From positions 124,001-188,000 of the forward strand of contig NZ_JBPKBH010000002.1 of the NCBI RefSeq assembly GCF_051388915.1: a stretch of DNA of 64,000 nucleotides. The letters are read 5' to 3'. The notes beneath the pieces are model-generated. The model was not told the DNA's origin, did no database searches, and saw only the letters and a list, made by a program, of their open reading frames with translations. This document shows, one piece after another, positions 1 through 8,606 of this stretch. Numbering within the stretch: the first letter of the stretch is position 1; each line of letters begins with the position of its first letter. This DNA comes from Yinghuangia sp051388915 (GTDB lineage Bacteria; Actinomycetota; Actinomycetes; Streptomycetales; Streptomycetaceae). A program made the position numbers and the translations under genes.

Positions 1-294
1 CGGTGGTCGGCGGCGTACGTCGAGGAGCTGCTGCGCACCCGCCCGGCGTGGCTGGACGACGAGGACGCGGCCCGTGCCGAGGTCGTACGGCGCGCGCGTT
101 CGGCGGAGCGGCGCGCCTCCGCGCGGGCGGCCCGCCGCCTGGGCTGGCGCCGCGTGTGGGCGCACGTGTTCGGCATGGCGGTGGAGGACGTGCCGGAGAC
201 CGTCGGCCGCCCGACCCAGGCGGCGGTACGCGCCGCACTCGCCTCTCCCCCGCGTTGGGCCCGCCAGTCGGACGGCGGCGGCGCGACCGTGTGA
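1..294 (+). CDS. C-terminal part of an unidentified protein (cut by window start)
   Basis: The frame is open from the first base to a TGA at 292-294, giving the last 97 residues of a protein that begins outside the window. The piece is rich in Arg, Ala, Glu and Trp. It has an amphipathic helical stretch (about residues 13-50) and no recognisable motif. Codon third positions are almost all G or C, which supports real coding. The following gene lies on the opposite strand, so this is the end of its transcription unit. I do not recognise the family; the missing N-terminal part would be needed. Confidence 0.6.
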   Translation, partial: RWSAAYVEELLRTRPAWLDDEDAARAEVVRRARSAERRASARAARRLGWRRVWAHVFGMAVEDVPETVGRPTQAAVRAALASPPRWARQSDGGGATV

Positions 295-539
295 CGCCAC
301 GCGCGCCGCCCCGGGCACCCCGGCGCGCCTGTCAGTCCGAGGCAGCCCGCGGGGGGCCGCGGTGTCAGCCGTACGTCGTCCGTCCCCGGGCCGACCCGCG
401 GCGGGCGCCGCGCGGGCGCCCCGGCAACAGGATCGACGACGTCGGTCGGTCTTCTCGGGAGGGCGCGGATGAGCGCGCTCTCGGCGAAAGCGGCGGTGGC
501 GGCGGAGGCCGGAGCGGCAACCGAGACGACCGGAGGGTG

Positions 540-1205
540 TCAGGGGTAGCCGATCTGGGCCTGGTCGTCCGCGACGTCGCGGAGTTCGGCGTCGGGGTTG
601 AGGAGCGCCACCAGGTCCCCGGTGAGCGGCTCCAGGGCGCAGACGCGGCGTACGGCGTCGAGGTCGACCGCGGTCTCGTAGTAGTCCTCGGCGAACTCCC
701 GGTACGCCTGCGGGGTCGTGTCGACGAGCAGGCGGAAGAGCCGGTCCGCGCCGTCGGCCGGCTCGCGGCCGTCTGGGGTCGGCGCCACGTCGCCGCAGCG
801 CCACGCGTCGTCGTGCGTCTCGCGCCAGAAGCACACGGTGGCCTGCGGGGATCCGTCCGGGTGGCAGAACGCGGGCTCGGTGACGTGTGCGGCCAGGCTC
901 GGCGGGACGGAGTCCAGGACGCCCGGCCAGGGCCCGGGGGTCCTGTGCATCGGCGACTCGTGGTCCCAGCCGCGCGCGTACGTCCCGGCGGCGGAGAAGA
1001 CGATGAAGTAGTCGTTGCCGCTGCCGTTGCGCATGGACGCCATGTCCTCGCCCGGAGCCCATCGGGTGTCGAAGGAGTAGTACCGCGACACCCAGTCGTC
1101 CGGGCTCATGATCGCGTCCAGCATCGCCAGCGCTCGCGAGCGGTCCCGGAGCGCGGTGGGGTCGGGCAGACGGCGGATCACATCGAACACGGTCACGGGG
1201 GTCAT
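540..1205 (-). CDS. hypothetical protein, 221 aa
   Basis: I do not recognise a family with confidence. The product is acidic and soluble, with no signal peptide or membrane segment. Around residues 25-60 there are aromatic residues (DDWVSRYYSFD) followed by a Gly-Asn-Asp-Tyr segment that could form a beta strand. The frame stays open upstream to 1451, but that extension is Pro/Arg-rich and runs through the dispersed repeat at 1285-1456. I therefore start at the ATG at 1205, where normal composition begins. It may share a transcript with the minus-strand gene ending at 1456, but the repeat lies between them. Confidence 0.65.
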   Translation of the reverse strand: MTPVTVFDVIRRLPDPTALRDRSRALAMLDAIMSPDDWVSRYYSFDTRWAPGEDMASMRNGSGNDYFIVFSAAGTYARGWDHESPMHRTPGPWPGVLDSVPPSLAAHVTEPAFCHPDGSPQATVCFWRETHDDAWRCGDVAPTPDGREPADGADRLFRLLVDTTPQAYREFAEDYYETAVDLDAVRRVCALEPLTGDLVALLNPDAELRDVADDQAQIGYP

Positions 1206-1284
1206 CCAAGCGGACGGCCTGGTGGCGCCGGGCACCGGCCCGGTCTGGCGCGGAGCGGATGACGACCGAACGGACGGCGGCACC

Positions 1285-1456
1285 CCAGGGAGTGTTTTCC
1301 AAGTTCTGTCGGGTGGCCCGCGGGCGTGGTGCGTGCGCTCGCAAGGCCGCGGCCCGCGGCTCGGCCTGGGTTTGGCTTGGGTTTGGCTTGGGAGGGCACT
1401 CAGGGCCCGGAGCGTGCCGCGGCCCGCGGGCTCGGAGGGAATGTGAAGCACGACCT
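1285..1456 (-). repeat. dispersed intergenic repeat, copy 1
   Basis: Read on the minus strand from 1456 downward, this segment aligns by eye with 37111-37281 on the plus strand over about 170 bp, at roughly 80% identity with a few small gaps. Long shared blocks include GCGAGC-type, CCCGCGG and CCGGGCCCTGA segments. The repeat starts with AGGTCGTG, whose first base overlaps the TAA stop of the gene at 1456-1935. No open frame is conserved between the copies. It looks like a small non-coding mobile or amplified element. Confidence 0.7.
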
Positions 1457-1935
1457 TAGTGCGCTGGTGCGCGGGTGGTCAGGCCGAGGGCCCGGTAGAG
1501 GTCGTCGAGGCCGCCGTGGGCGAGTGCGCGGTCGATGGCGTCGGGGGCTGCGGCCAGGTCGGCTTGGGCGGCCCAGGCGGTGACGGCCGCGACGGCGTCG
1601 GCGCGGCGGTAGTCGTCGGGGAGGGCCGCGGCGTACTGCTCGGTGGCGCGTTCCTCGCCGAAGACGACGTCGAAGGGGTCGCCGTCGTCCGGGGTCGCGC
1701 CCTCGCCGATCGCGCACAGGCCGTCGACGACGTAGACGGCGAGGGCGGGCGCGCCGGTCGTACGGGCCAGCGCGCAGACGTCGGCGTCGCCCGTCCCGGT
1801 GTCGGAGATGCGGAGCTCGCGCCAGTCCCCGAACACGCGTTCGCCGCCCACCGCTCCCCCGAAAGCCGAGACTGCGGGAGCCCGGCGCAGCTCGGAGTCT
1901 CCGCGGGCGAGCACGACCCAGCCGACGTAGTCCAT
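1456..1935 (-). CDS. hypothetical protein, 159 aa
   Basis: An acidic soluble protein of unknown function that starts MDYVGWVVLARG at 1935. The upstream extension of the frame is Arg/Pro-rich and non-coding in character, so I reject earlier starts. The central part alternates hydrophobic and charged residues (ALAVYVVDGL near residue 75), as in a small alpha/beta domain. The C-terminal third is helical, with a repeated Ala-Ala-Asp pattern. Its TAA stop coincides with the first bases of the dispersed repeat at 1285-1456. I cannot assign a family. Confidence 0.65.
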   Translation of the reverse strand: MDYVGWVVLARGDSELRRAPAVSAFGGAVGGERVFGDWRELRISDTGTGDADVCALARTTGAPALAVYVVDGLCAIGEGATPDDGDPFDVVFGEERATEQYAAALPDDYRRADAVAAVTAWAAQADLAAAPDAIDRALAHGGLDDLYRALGLTTRAPAH

Positions 1936-2474
1936 GTCCGGGGACGCTACGCCACTGGCTGACGCCCCGTCAGCGGGGTGCGCCGCTCGGCCGTTCCTGG
2001 GCCGTCTCCGCCGCGGATGCGAGCGTCGGTGTGGGGGCCGCCCGGGCGCGGCACCGGGGGCTCGGTCTGGTGGGGTGCAAACGCCGAGAAGGGCCCTGCC
2101 GAAGCGGGGCCCTTCTCGCGGCCGGTGGGCGGGTCGCCTCGCGGCGAAAGGCACGCCGAGGCTCCAGCCGAACGGTATTCCTCGGTGGCAATAGGTGAGA
2201 CCCGGGGACACCGGTCCCACCGACCACCCGTTGCAACCACGGCATGGGCGCGGGCATTCCCGGGCTCGGTGCGGCGGGCTTGGTGCGGCCGGATCCGCGG
2301 GTCGTGGACGGTCCCTTTGGACAGCGATCCGACATGTTGTCCGTACGGATGTTCGGGCGTGTGTTCGGGCGGATCTTCGGCAGGAGCTTTGTCAGGGGCT
2401 TCGGACGGAGCTGGGCGTGCGGGTCGGCGCCGCGGACGCCGAGCGGGACGCCGCGCCCTGTGTCGGACTGCCCA
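1936..2474. other. intergenic region of 539 bp with one terminator
   Basis: No coding sequence with normal composition is seen on either strand. It contains the hairpin at 2086-2117. Around 2340-2400 there are several short direct repeats of TTCGG. The region separates two minus-strand genes, so it should hold the promoter for the 1456-1935 gene, but I cannot point to clear promoter boxes. Confidence 0.5.
2086..2117 (-). terminator. perfect 11-bp hairpin, probable terminator
   Basis: Arms GAGAAGGGCCC and GGGCCCTTCTC pair perfectly around a 10-nt loop. There is no long T tract, which is usual for actinomycete terminators. It lies about 360 bp beyond the stop of the minus-strand gene 2475-3536, so it may end that transcript. 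It would work in either direction. Confidence 0.65.
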
Positions 2475-3536
2475 TCAGGCGTCCCCGGACTTTCCGGCCT
2501 TCCCGGCCTTGCCCCCGTCGCTCCCCGAAGCCCGGCGGTCCGCGGACTCGGACTCCCGGCGTGCCCGTCGCACCCGGGTCTCCGCCTCGCGCACCGTACG
2601 TTCCGCGGCCTTGAGGTCCGCGCGTGCGTCGCGTACGGACGCCTCCGCGTCGTGGAGCTCGTCCTGTGCGGTGGTGAGCCGGGCGGCAAGGTCGGCGGCG
2701 CGGCGGGCCGCACGTTCCTGGTGGGCGGTGGCGCGGTCGAGGCGTTCCTGGTGTCCGGTGCGCGACCTCTCGGCGGCCTGGCACGCCTGCTCGGCCTCGC
2801 GCAGTGCCTGCCGGGCGCTCTCGGCGCGGGCCCGTTGCTCGCGGCGTGCCCGGGCGCTGTCGAGGTCGGCTGCGGTGTCAGGGGACGCTGTCCCGGGGGC
2901 GGCCTGACGCTTGCGACCCGAACCGCAGCCTCGTGCCGGGCCCGCCCCGTCGGCCGTGCCCCCGGCCTGGTCCGCCTGGTCGCTGCGAATGCCCCGGGGC
3001 GAGGACGCGCCGGCACCAGCCCCGCCCGTACGCGGCGCCCGCCCCTTCGCCGCCGACGGATCGATCGCCGGAAATCCCGCCGCCTCCAACGGCCGGGACA
3101 GTTGTCCCGACGCCCACGCCTGCGCGGCGTCCGCGTCCGCGAGGGCGGCGTGCAGGGTGTCCTGGACCTCCTGCTGCGCCTGGTCGCCGATCGGTTGTCC
3201 GGCGGCGGCGGCGAGCTGCCGGGCCTCGCGGGCGAGTGCGGCGGTGACCTGGTTCCGGCGTGCGGACAGGGTGCGCAGTTGGGCGCCGTCGACGTTGCGG
3301 TACGCCTCGCGCAGTGCCTCGCCGAGTTCGAGCAGCGGGCCGGTCTCATCGGGGCGGGTGCGTACGAGCAGGTTGCTGGCCCACGCGGCGAGGGTGGGTT
3401 TGGGCAGGGCCCTGATGCGCTCGCCGAGCGGGCGGTCCCCGGCGTGGACGGCTTCGGCGGCGCGGGCGTTGCGGGCGGCGGTGAATTCGCCGGGGGTGAG
3501 GGCGTACAACTCGTCGGTGACGGCGTTCAGATCCAC
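2475..3536 (-). CDS. hypothetical protein with long C-terminal coiled coil, 353 aa
   Basis: Residues 1-150 form an Ala/Leu-rich helical domain beginning VDLNAVTDELYALTPGEF. A low-complexity Gly/Ala/Ser linker follows (about 150-220). The last 130 residues are an uninterrupted Arg/Glu/Ala/Gln coiled coil ending in a Lys/Gly tail. The start is the GTG at 3536, with GGAGG 7 bases upstream. The longer open frame to 3812 is rejected because it lacks such a site and is Pro/Arg-rich. No signal peptide is present. Proteins of this layout occur in streptomycetes without assigned function; a scaffolding or DNA-associated role would be a guess. Confidence 0.75.
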   Translation of the reverse strand: MDLNAVTDELYALTPGEFTAARNARAAEAVHAGDRPLGERIRALPKPTLAAWASNLLVRTRPDETGPLLELGEALREAYRNVDGAQLRTLSARRNQVTAALAREARQLAAAAGQPIGDQAQQEVQDTLHAALADADAAQAWASGQLSRPLEAAGFPAIDPSAAKGRAPRTGGAGAGASSPRGIRSDQADQAGGTADGAGPARGCGSGRKRQAAPGTASPDTAADLDSARARREQRARAESARQALREAEQACQAAERSRTGHQERLDRATAHQERAARRAADLAARLTTAQDELHDAEASVRDARADLKAAERTVREAETRVRRARRESESADRRASGSDGGKAGKAGKSGDA

Positions 3537-4150
3537 GGGGGGACCTCCAGGACCGGGCGAGTGGGACCGCGTGTCGAGTGGGCTCGGGTGCGCGCATCCG
3601 GGGCGGAGTCGGGACCCGGGCCGCAGAGGCGGGGCGCGGCGCAGCGCGGCGTCCGCTACCGGCCCCTGCCCGCGAAGGCCGGCCGTCACGCACCGCGGTC
3701 CAATCGCGGTCCATCGCGGTTCACAGGGTCCCGCTGTCCGCTGCGCGCCGGGGCCGGGCCGAAATTGGCTTGCGCGTGGGGGGTTCGGGATCTTCGCCGT
3801 ACGCTCCCGCACGTCCCGTCAGTCCCCACCCGTCCCGTCGTCGCTCTGTCCTTCCCCGCCTGTTCCGTCCTCGTCCCGCCCGCCCGCGCACCAACCCCCG
3901 CAGGGTCGGCCGCTCCGGCTGTCCCGCGGCTGCGTAGCATCGCGTGCCGTCCCATCGCCCCACCGCAGCCCCGGACACTCCCGACCCGGTCCCTCTCCCG
4001 GCGTCCCACGGATCCCCTCGGGGCCCTGAGCCCACAGCCCGCAGCCCGCGGTCCGGAGCCCGCGGTCCGGAGCCCGCGGTCCGGGCGACCCGGTTCCGGC
4101 CGGCTGCCGAGTCCCGAAAGGCCCTGCTCCTGAACACCGCATCCGCGGAA
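3537..4150. other. 614-bp divergent intergenic region
   Basis: This lies between the minus-strand coiled-coil gene and the plus-strand transporter, so both promoters should be here. The only clear structure is the triplicated 14-bp unit at 4043-4084. Open frames crossing the region have extreme Arg/Pro composition and I treat them as non-coding. Confidence 0.5.
4043..4084. repeat. three perfect tandem copies of a 14-bp unit
   Basis: The unit AGCCCGCGGTCCGG occurs three times head to tail without a mismatch, and each copy contains the palindrome CCGCGG. It lies 70-110 bp before the proposed start of the transporter. It could be a slippage product or a set of regulator sites; nothing in the sequence decides this. 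Confidence 0.85.
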
Positions 4151-5386
4151 GTGCTCTCCGTCGTCCTGCTCCTGGCGGTCCTCGGCTGCGCGGTGGTCCG
4201 GCCGCGCGGGTTGCCGGAGGCGGCGGTGGCGGTTCCGGCGGCGGGGATCGTGGTGGTGACGGGGGCGGTGTCGTTGGAGGCGGCGCGGGAGGAGGCGGAG
4301 CGCCTCGGGCCGGTGATCGGGTTTCTCGCGGCGGTGCTGGTGCTGGCGCGGCTGTGCGACGAGGACGGGTTGTTCCAGGCGTGCGGTGTGTGGATGGCCC
4401 GTGCGGCGGCGGGGCGTTCGCAGGGGCTGCTGGTCCAGGTGTTCGTGCTGGCGTCGCTGATCACGGCGGTGCTGAGTCTCGACGCGACGATCGTGCTGCT
4501 GACGCCGGTGGTGTTCGCGACGGCGGCTCGGGTTGGGGTGCGGGCGCGTCCGCACGTGTTCGCGTGCGCGCACTTGTCGAACACGGCGTCGCTGCTGCTG
4601 CCGGTGTCGAATCTGACGAACCTGCTCGCGTTCTCGGTGAGCGGGCTGAGCTTCTTCCGTTTCGCGGCGCTGATGCTGCTGCCGTGGCTGGTGGCGATCG
4701 CCGTGGAGTACGCGGTGTTCCGGCGGTTCTTCCGGGCCGACCTCGCGGCCGGTGCGGAGGCGCCGCCGCGGCTGGACGCTCCGGCGGTGCCGGTGTTCGC
4801 GCTGGTGACGGTGCTGGGCACGCTGGCGGGGTTCCTGGTGGCGTCGGCGGTGGACGTGGACCCGGCGTGGGCGGCGGCGGCCGGTGCGGCGGTGTTGGCG
4901 GTACGGGCGCTGCTGCGCCGTCGGACGACGCCGCGGGCACTGGTCCAAGCCGCGGCGCTGCCGTTCCTGGCGTTCGTGCTGGGGTTGGGGCTGGTGGTCC
5001 GGGCGGTGGTGGACAACGGCCTGGCGGAGGCGCTCGGGCATGTGGTGCCGCACGGGACGGGGCTGCCGGCGCTGCTGGCGATCGCGGGGGTGGCGGCGGT
5101 GCTGGCGAACCTGGTCAACAACCTGCCCGCGGTGCTGGTGATGCTGCCGCCGGCCGCGGCGATCGGTCCGGGGGCGGTGCTGGCGGTGCTGCTCGGGGTG
5201 AACATCGGGCCGAACCTGACGTACGCGGGGTCGCTGGCGACGCTGCTGTGGCGCCGGATCGTGCGGGAGCAGGGGGCGGAGGCGGGGTTGGGCGAGTTCA
5301 CGCAGCTGGGTCTGCTGACGGTGCCCGCCGGGCTGGCGCTGTCGGTGACGGCGCTGTGGGCGTCGCTGGCGCTGATCGGCGCCTGA
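4151..5386 (+). CDS. ArsB/NhaD (SLC13-like) family membrane transporter
   Basis: A polytopic membrane protein of about 411 residues with ten or more hydrophobic segments. It matches the ion transporter superfamily of arsenite pump ArsB and NhaD/CitM carriers. Diagnostic features are the conserved SLDATIVLLTPV segment in the first half, the SNTASLLLPVSNLTNLLAF segment after it, and an equivalent NNLPAVLVMLP segment in the second half, as expected for two inverted repeats. The start is uncertain: no ATG lies near the first helix, and I use the GTG at 4151. A CTG or TTG a few codons earlier is possible. No ArsR or ArsC is adjacent, so arsenite export is not implied. Another anion or a proton-coupled substrate is equally possible. 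Confidence 0.8.
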   Translation: MLSVVLLLAVLGCAVVRPRGLPEAAVAVPAAGIVVVTGAVSLEAAREEAERLGPVIGFLAAVLVLARLCDEDGLFQACGVWMARAAAGRSQGLLVQVFVLASLITAVLSLDATIVLLTPVVFATAARVGVRARPHVFACAHLSNTASLLLPVSNLTNLLAFSVSGLSFFRFAALMLLPWLVAIAVEYAVFRRFFRADLAAGAEAPPRLDAPAVPVFALVTVLGTLAGFLVASAVDVDPAWAAAAGAAVLAVRALLRRRTTPRALVQAAALPFLAFVLGLGLVVRAVVDNGLAEALGHVVPHGTGLPALLAIAGVAAVLANLVNNLPAVLVMLPPAAAIGPGAVLAVLLGVNIGPNLTYAGSLATLLWRRIVREQGAEAGLGEFTQLGLLTVPAGLALSVTALWASLALIGA

Positions 5387-5459
5387 GGGTCGGCGCCGGC
5401 ACCTGAGGAGCGGCATCTGAGGTTCGCGGCGTCCCGTCCGGGCCCGACCGCGGGCGCGG

Positions 5460-5588
5460 NNNNNNNNNNNNNNNNNNNNNNNNNNNNNNNNNNNNNNNNN
5501 NNNNNNNNNNNNNNNNNNNNNNNNNNNNNNNNNNNNNNNNNNNNNNNNNNNNNNNNNNNNNNNNNNNNNNNNNNNNNNNNNNNNNNNN
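5460..5588. other. assembly gap (129 N)
   Basis: The bases are undetermined. The gap falls just after the transporter stop and just before the stop of the minus-strand flavodoxin gene. It therefore most likely hides a convergent terminator region with high secondary structure. The real length of the missing DNA is unknown. Confidence 0.95.
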
Positions 5589-5592
5589 CCCG

Positions 5593-6045
5593 CTACTCCA
5601 TGAGTTCGGCGGCCACCACGGCCCCGAGCTCCGTGCAGGCCTCGCGGGCGTCCTTGGTGACGGGGCCGGTGATCTCGACGGGCGGGCGTACGCGGCGCAG
5701 GTCCATCGCGGCGGCGGCGGTCTCGACCGAGCGGACGGCTCCGGCGGTGTCGCTGTTGCCGTGCACGTAGAGGCCGTACGGCTTGCGGCGGGCGCCCTCG
5801 GCGTCGAGGTAGAGCAGTTGGTCGAACCAGTGCTTGAGGGCGCCGGACATGTAGCCGATGTTGGCGGGGGTGCCGAGGAGGTAGCCGTCGGCTTCGAGGG
5901 CTTCGACCGGTGAGCAGACGAGGGCGGGGCGTACCCGGACCTCGACCCCGGTGATGTCGGGGTCGCGGGCCCCGGCGAGGGCGGACTCCAGGAGTTCGGC
6001 CAGGGTCGGGGACGGGCTGTGGTGCACCACCAGGAGAACCGTCAT
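5593..6045 (-). CDS. flavodoxin / NADPH-dependent FMN reductase-like protein
   Basis: A 150-residue alpha/beta protein whose first strand MTVLLVVHHSPSPT leads into a Ser/Thr-rich phosphate-binding loop typical of flavodoxin-fold FMN binders. The segment DGYLLGTPANIGYMSGALKHWFDQ (about residues 54-77) matches the second FMN loop and the dimer helix of the NAD(P)H:quinone oxidoreductase/flavodoxin group. The ATG at 6045 is preferred over a GTG seven codons upstream because it begins directly at strand one. It probably carries out flavin-dependent reduction of a small electron acceptor. It appears monocistronic and its stop lies four bases from the assembly gap. Confidence 0.82.
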   Translation of the reverse strand: MTVLLVVHHSPSPTLAELLESALAGARDPDITGVEVRVRPALVCSPVEALEADGYLLGTPANIGYMSGALKHWFDQLLYLDAEGARRKPYGLYVHGNSDTAGAVRSVETAAAAMDLRRVRPPVEITGPVTKDAREACTELGAVVAAELME

Positions 6046-6260
6046 CGGACCGCCACCCGCTCTCACGTCCCTCGGTCGCCGTTGTCTTCCCGGTGCCGGG
6101 TGTCCGGCGCGGGGCCAACCCTACGGAAGTCGCCCCCGAGTCGTCGCGGTGCGGGCGGGTGTTGGGCCGTACGGGTGGACTCGCCGTGGCTTCCGTGCGG
6201 GGGCGGTGGGGCCGGGAATCCCGCCGGTCAGCGGGGAGCGGGTGCGATTTGTGCGTTTTG

Positions 6261-6339
6261 AACCCATTTGACGGGTTGCATCGGCTTCACCATTTGTAAG
6301 GATAAGACCACTTTCTGTGATGTTTGTGACATTCGTGTC
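6261..6339 (+). promoter_or_regulatory. AT-richer control region upstream of smeA with two dyads
   Basis: This is the least GC-rich stretch near smeA. It contains the inverted repeat AACCC-N7-GGGTT (6261-6277), which includes a TTGACG that could be a -35 box. It also contains the dyad GACA-TTCG-TGTC (6328-6339), whose right half is GACAC on the minus strand, the core recognised by the sporulation regulator WhiA. In Streptomyces the smeA-sffA operon is reported as developmentally controlled; that WhiA acts here is my inference. A clear -10 box is not visible. Confidence 0.4.
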
Positions 6340-6415
6340 CAAGGCGTCGTGCGATCGCCGTCGTCCCCACCCGCACACCATGTGCACACCCCGTGCACCG
6401 CCCCCAGGAGTCACC

Positions 6416-6610
6416 GTGGTCCTGTCCATCTCCGGAGTCCTGTTGCTCGGCGTCATCGCCTTCCTGTTCTTCCGCAAGGACGGGATGAAGATCTCGCACG
6501 CCCTCGTCTGCGCGCTCTTCGGCTTCTACCTGGCCAGCACCGCCATCGCCCCGCACATCACGGCCAGCGGCAACAGCCTGGCCAGCCTCCTCGGCGGGCT
6601 GAACTTCTAG
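6416..6610 (+). CDS. smeA: small membrane protein SmeA
   Basis: A 64-residue protein with two hydrophobic segments (about residues 2-20 and 25-45) separated by the charged turn RKDGMK, then a Gly/Leu-rich tail. The GTG at 6416 has AGGAG about seven bases upstream. A frame starting at 6317 gives an Arg/Pro-rich leader and is rejected. In Streptomyces coelicolor SmeA is a small sporulation-specific membrane protein that targets the translocase SffA to sporulation septa. Length, topology and position directly before an FtsK-like gene all agree. Identity of the family is from memory, not from an alignment. Confidence 0.75.
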   Translation: MVLSISGVLLLGVIAFLFFRKDGMKISHALVCALFGFYLASTAIAPHITASGNSLASLLGGLNF

Positions 6611-6663
6611 CCCCCCGCACGGCACGTCCGGAGCCGCCCGCCCACGGCGGCACCCGCGTACCC

Positions 6664-6691
6664 GGCCCTGGCTCGTCGACGAGCCGGGGCC
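6664..6691 (+). terminator. strong stem-loop between smeA and sffA
   Basis: The 16-bp perfect palindrome GGCTCGTCGACGAGCC (6670-6685) is extended by GGCCC and GGGGCC outer arms. No T tract follows. Lying inside an apparent operon, it may act as an attenuator or a processing or stability element that makes smeA message more abundant than sffA message. Confidence 0.6.
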
Positions 6692-6779
6692 TTGCGCGTA
6701 CCCCGGACATCCGGACCCGCACCACCGCGCATCACCCAGCAGCCCCCTGCAACAGACCCCTGCCGCCCCAGGAGCCCCC

Positions 6780-8606
6780 GTGCCGTCCCCCCTGCCGCCC
6801 ACCGCGCCCGCCCTGCCCCGCCGTGTCGCCGCCGCCACCCGCAGCGGCCTGCACGCGACCCGGGCCGGACTCAGCAACAGCCGCGCCCACCTCGGCCGCG
6901 TGCGCCACCACGCCCGCGACATGTTCTCCCCGCTGCTCCACCTCGGCCGCGGCCTGCGCCGCGAGGCCGCGTGGGCGCGCGCGTGGTGGAAGGAGGCCCC
7001 GCCCGACAAGCGCAAGGCCGCCGCCGTCGGGGTCGCCGTCTCCGCGGTCCTGCTCTATTTCCTGCCGTTCGGCCCGCTCCTCGCCCTCGGCGCCCTCATG
7101 GCCGGCGCCGCGTGGATGGGACGCGACCGCACGCCGCCGCCCCCGCCCGGGCCGCCGCCCGGCGACGGCCGCCTCCAGGCCGTCTACAACGGGCTCGTCC
7201 CGCACCTGGCCGACGACCACGACCCGGCCGGGCTGTTCAGGCCGGGCGGGGAGTACGCCAAGGCGTTCGAGCACCACGAGTTCGACGGCGACCGCCTCAC
7301 CCGCCTCGAACTGCGCTACTCCCCCTACTTCACCGACGACGACCCCGACGCCCGAGCCCGCATCGAACGCGTCATCGAGGCCAAGGCCGGACGCGCCCGC
7401 GAGTACCTGTACGACTGGGACACCGAGAACAACCGGCTCACCGTCGCCGCCCTCCCGCCGCTCCCCGGCCCCGTCCCCGCGCAGCACTACGTCACCGCGC
7501 CGTGCGAGATCGTCCTCGGGTTCACGGACGCCAGCTCCACCAACCGCCTCATCCCGGTGTCCATGACCCCGCTGTCCCCGGCGCCCGCGCCCCCCGGTGC
7601 GGGAACGCCCGGCGTGTCGGTCGCCAAGACCCCGGACGCCCCCTCGGGCGCCGCGCCCGGCGGCACCGTCCCGCCGCCCGCCGCGAACGTCCAGCAGCTC
7701 CCGCCCGTCATCTGGCGCACCGGGACCCGCACCAACGCGCCGCACCTGCTCGCCGTCGCCGGACCCGCCTCGGGCAAGACCACCCTGCTGCGCACCATCG
7801 CCCTCCAGGCGCTGCGCGACGGCGACCTGATCGCCATCGACGCGACCGGGTCCGGCGACTTCGCCTACCTCGCGGGACGGGCCGGCGTGCTGCGCGTCGA
7901 CTCCACCGCCGAGCAGGTCCGCGAGACCCTGACGTGGCTGCACGCCGAGACCGCGCGCCGGGCCGCGGCCATCTCGGACGCCAAGGCGGCCGGCGCCCCC
8001 GTACCCGACGACGCGCGCCGGCCGCTGCTGGTGCTGCTCGACGAGCCCGCGGAACTGGCCGACGCCGCCGGGGCGTCCGCGTCCGACGTCTACGAACTCC
8101 TCGACCTGCCGCTGCGCCTGGGCCGTACCACGCACATCAGCGTCGTGACCACGGCGCGGCCGACGCAGCTTGCCCGGCTGCACCCGGGGCTGCTCGGCGA
8201 GACGCACACCCGCATCGCGCTCGGCCCGCTGGACGCCGACACGCTGGTCGCGGCGCTCGGCGCGGCGCCGGGCATCGCGGGCGGCGACGCGATGCCGCCG
8301 GGACGCGGGTACGCGCGGATCGGCGCGGGGCCGGTGATCCGGCTCCAGACCCCCTACACGCCGGACCCGCTGGAGGACGACACCCCCGAGCCGGACCGGC
8401 GGCGGATCCTGGACCTGCTGCCGGACCTGGTCCTGCGCACGGGCCTCGGGACCGGCGGCCTCGGGACCGGCGGCGGCGTGCTCCGGAGCGGCGGTGCCGG
8501 GAGCGGGGCCGCCGCGGTCGGCGGGCTGCCGGAGGGCACCGTGCCGGTGACGAACGGCAGGTCGGACACGGGTGGTTCGGCGCCGTCGCTGGTCAAGTCG
8601 CACTGA
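6780..8606 (+). CDS. sffA: FtsK/SpoIIIE-like DNA translocase SffA
   Basis: A 608-residue protein. The N-terminal 75 residues are basic and helical. Residues about 77-112 are strongly hydrophobic and probably form the membrane anchor. A domain of unknown fold follows, then a Pro/Ala linker near 260-310 and a P-loop ATPase with Walker A GPASGKTT (about residue 327) and Walker B LLVLLDEPAEL (about 416). The GTG at 6780 has AGGAG seven bases upstream. In Streptomyces, SffA acts with SmeA at sporulation septa and affects chromosome segregation and septation. It lacks the long translocation gamma domain of FtsK. A conjugative TraB-like role is less likely because no plasmid functions lie nearby. 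Confidence 0.8.
   Translation: MPSPLPPTAPALPRRVAAATRSGLHATRAGLSNSRAHLGRVRHHARDMFSPLLHLGRGLRREAAWARAWWKEAPPDKRKAAAVGVAVSAVLLYFLPFGPLLALGALMAGAAWMGRDRTPPPPPGPPPGDGRLQAVYNGLVPHLADDHDPAGLFRPGGEYAKAFEHHEFDGDRLTRLELRYSPYFTDDDPDARARIERVIEAKAGRAREYLYDWDTENNRLTVAALPPLPGPVPAQHYVTAPCEIVLGFTDASSTNRLIPVSMTPLSPAPAPPGAGTPGVSVAKTPDAPSGAAPGGTVPPPAANVQQLPPVIWRTGTRTNAPHLLAVAGPASGKTTLLRTIALQALRDGDLIAIDATGSGDFAYLAGRAGVLRVDSTAEQVRETLTWLHAETARRAAAISDAKAAGAPVPDDARRPLLVLLDEPAELADAAGASASDVYELLDLPLRLGRTTHISVVTTARPTQLARLHPGLLGETHTRIALGPLDADTLVAALGAAPGIAGGDAMPPGRGYARIGAGPVIRLQTPYTPDPLEDDTPEPDRRRILDLLPDLVLRTGLGTGGLGTGGGVLRSGGAGSGAAAVGGLPEGTVPVTNGRSDTGGSAPSLVKSH

Noticed and set aside
4151..5386. Arsenic resistance operon
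   Set aside because: No ArsR, ArsC or other ars gene accompanies the ArsB/NhaD-like transporter, and the superfamily covers many other substrates.
6416..8606. Integrative conjugative element centred on the FtsK-like gene
   Set aside because: No integrase, replication gene, spd genes or attachment site lies nearby. The small membrane protein in front fits the chromosomal SmeA-SffA sporulation pair.
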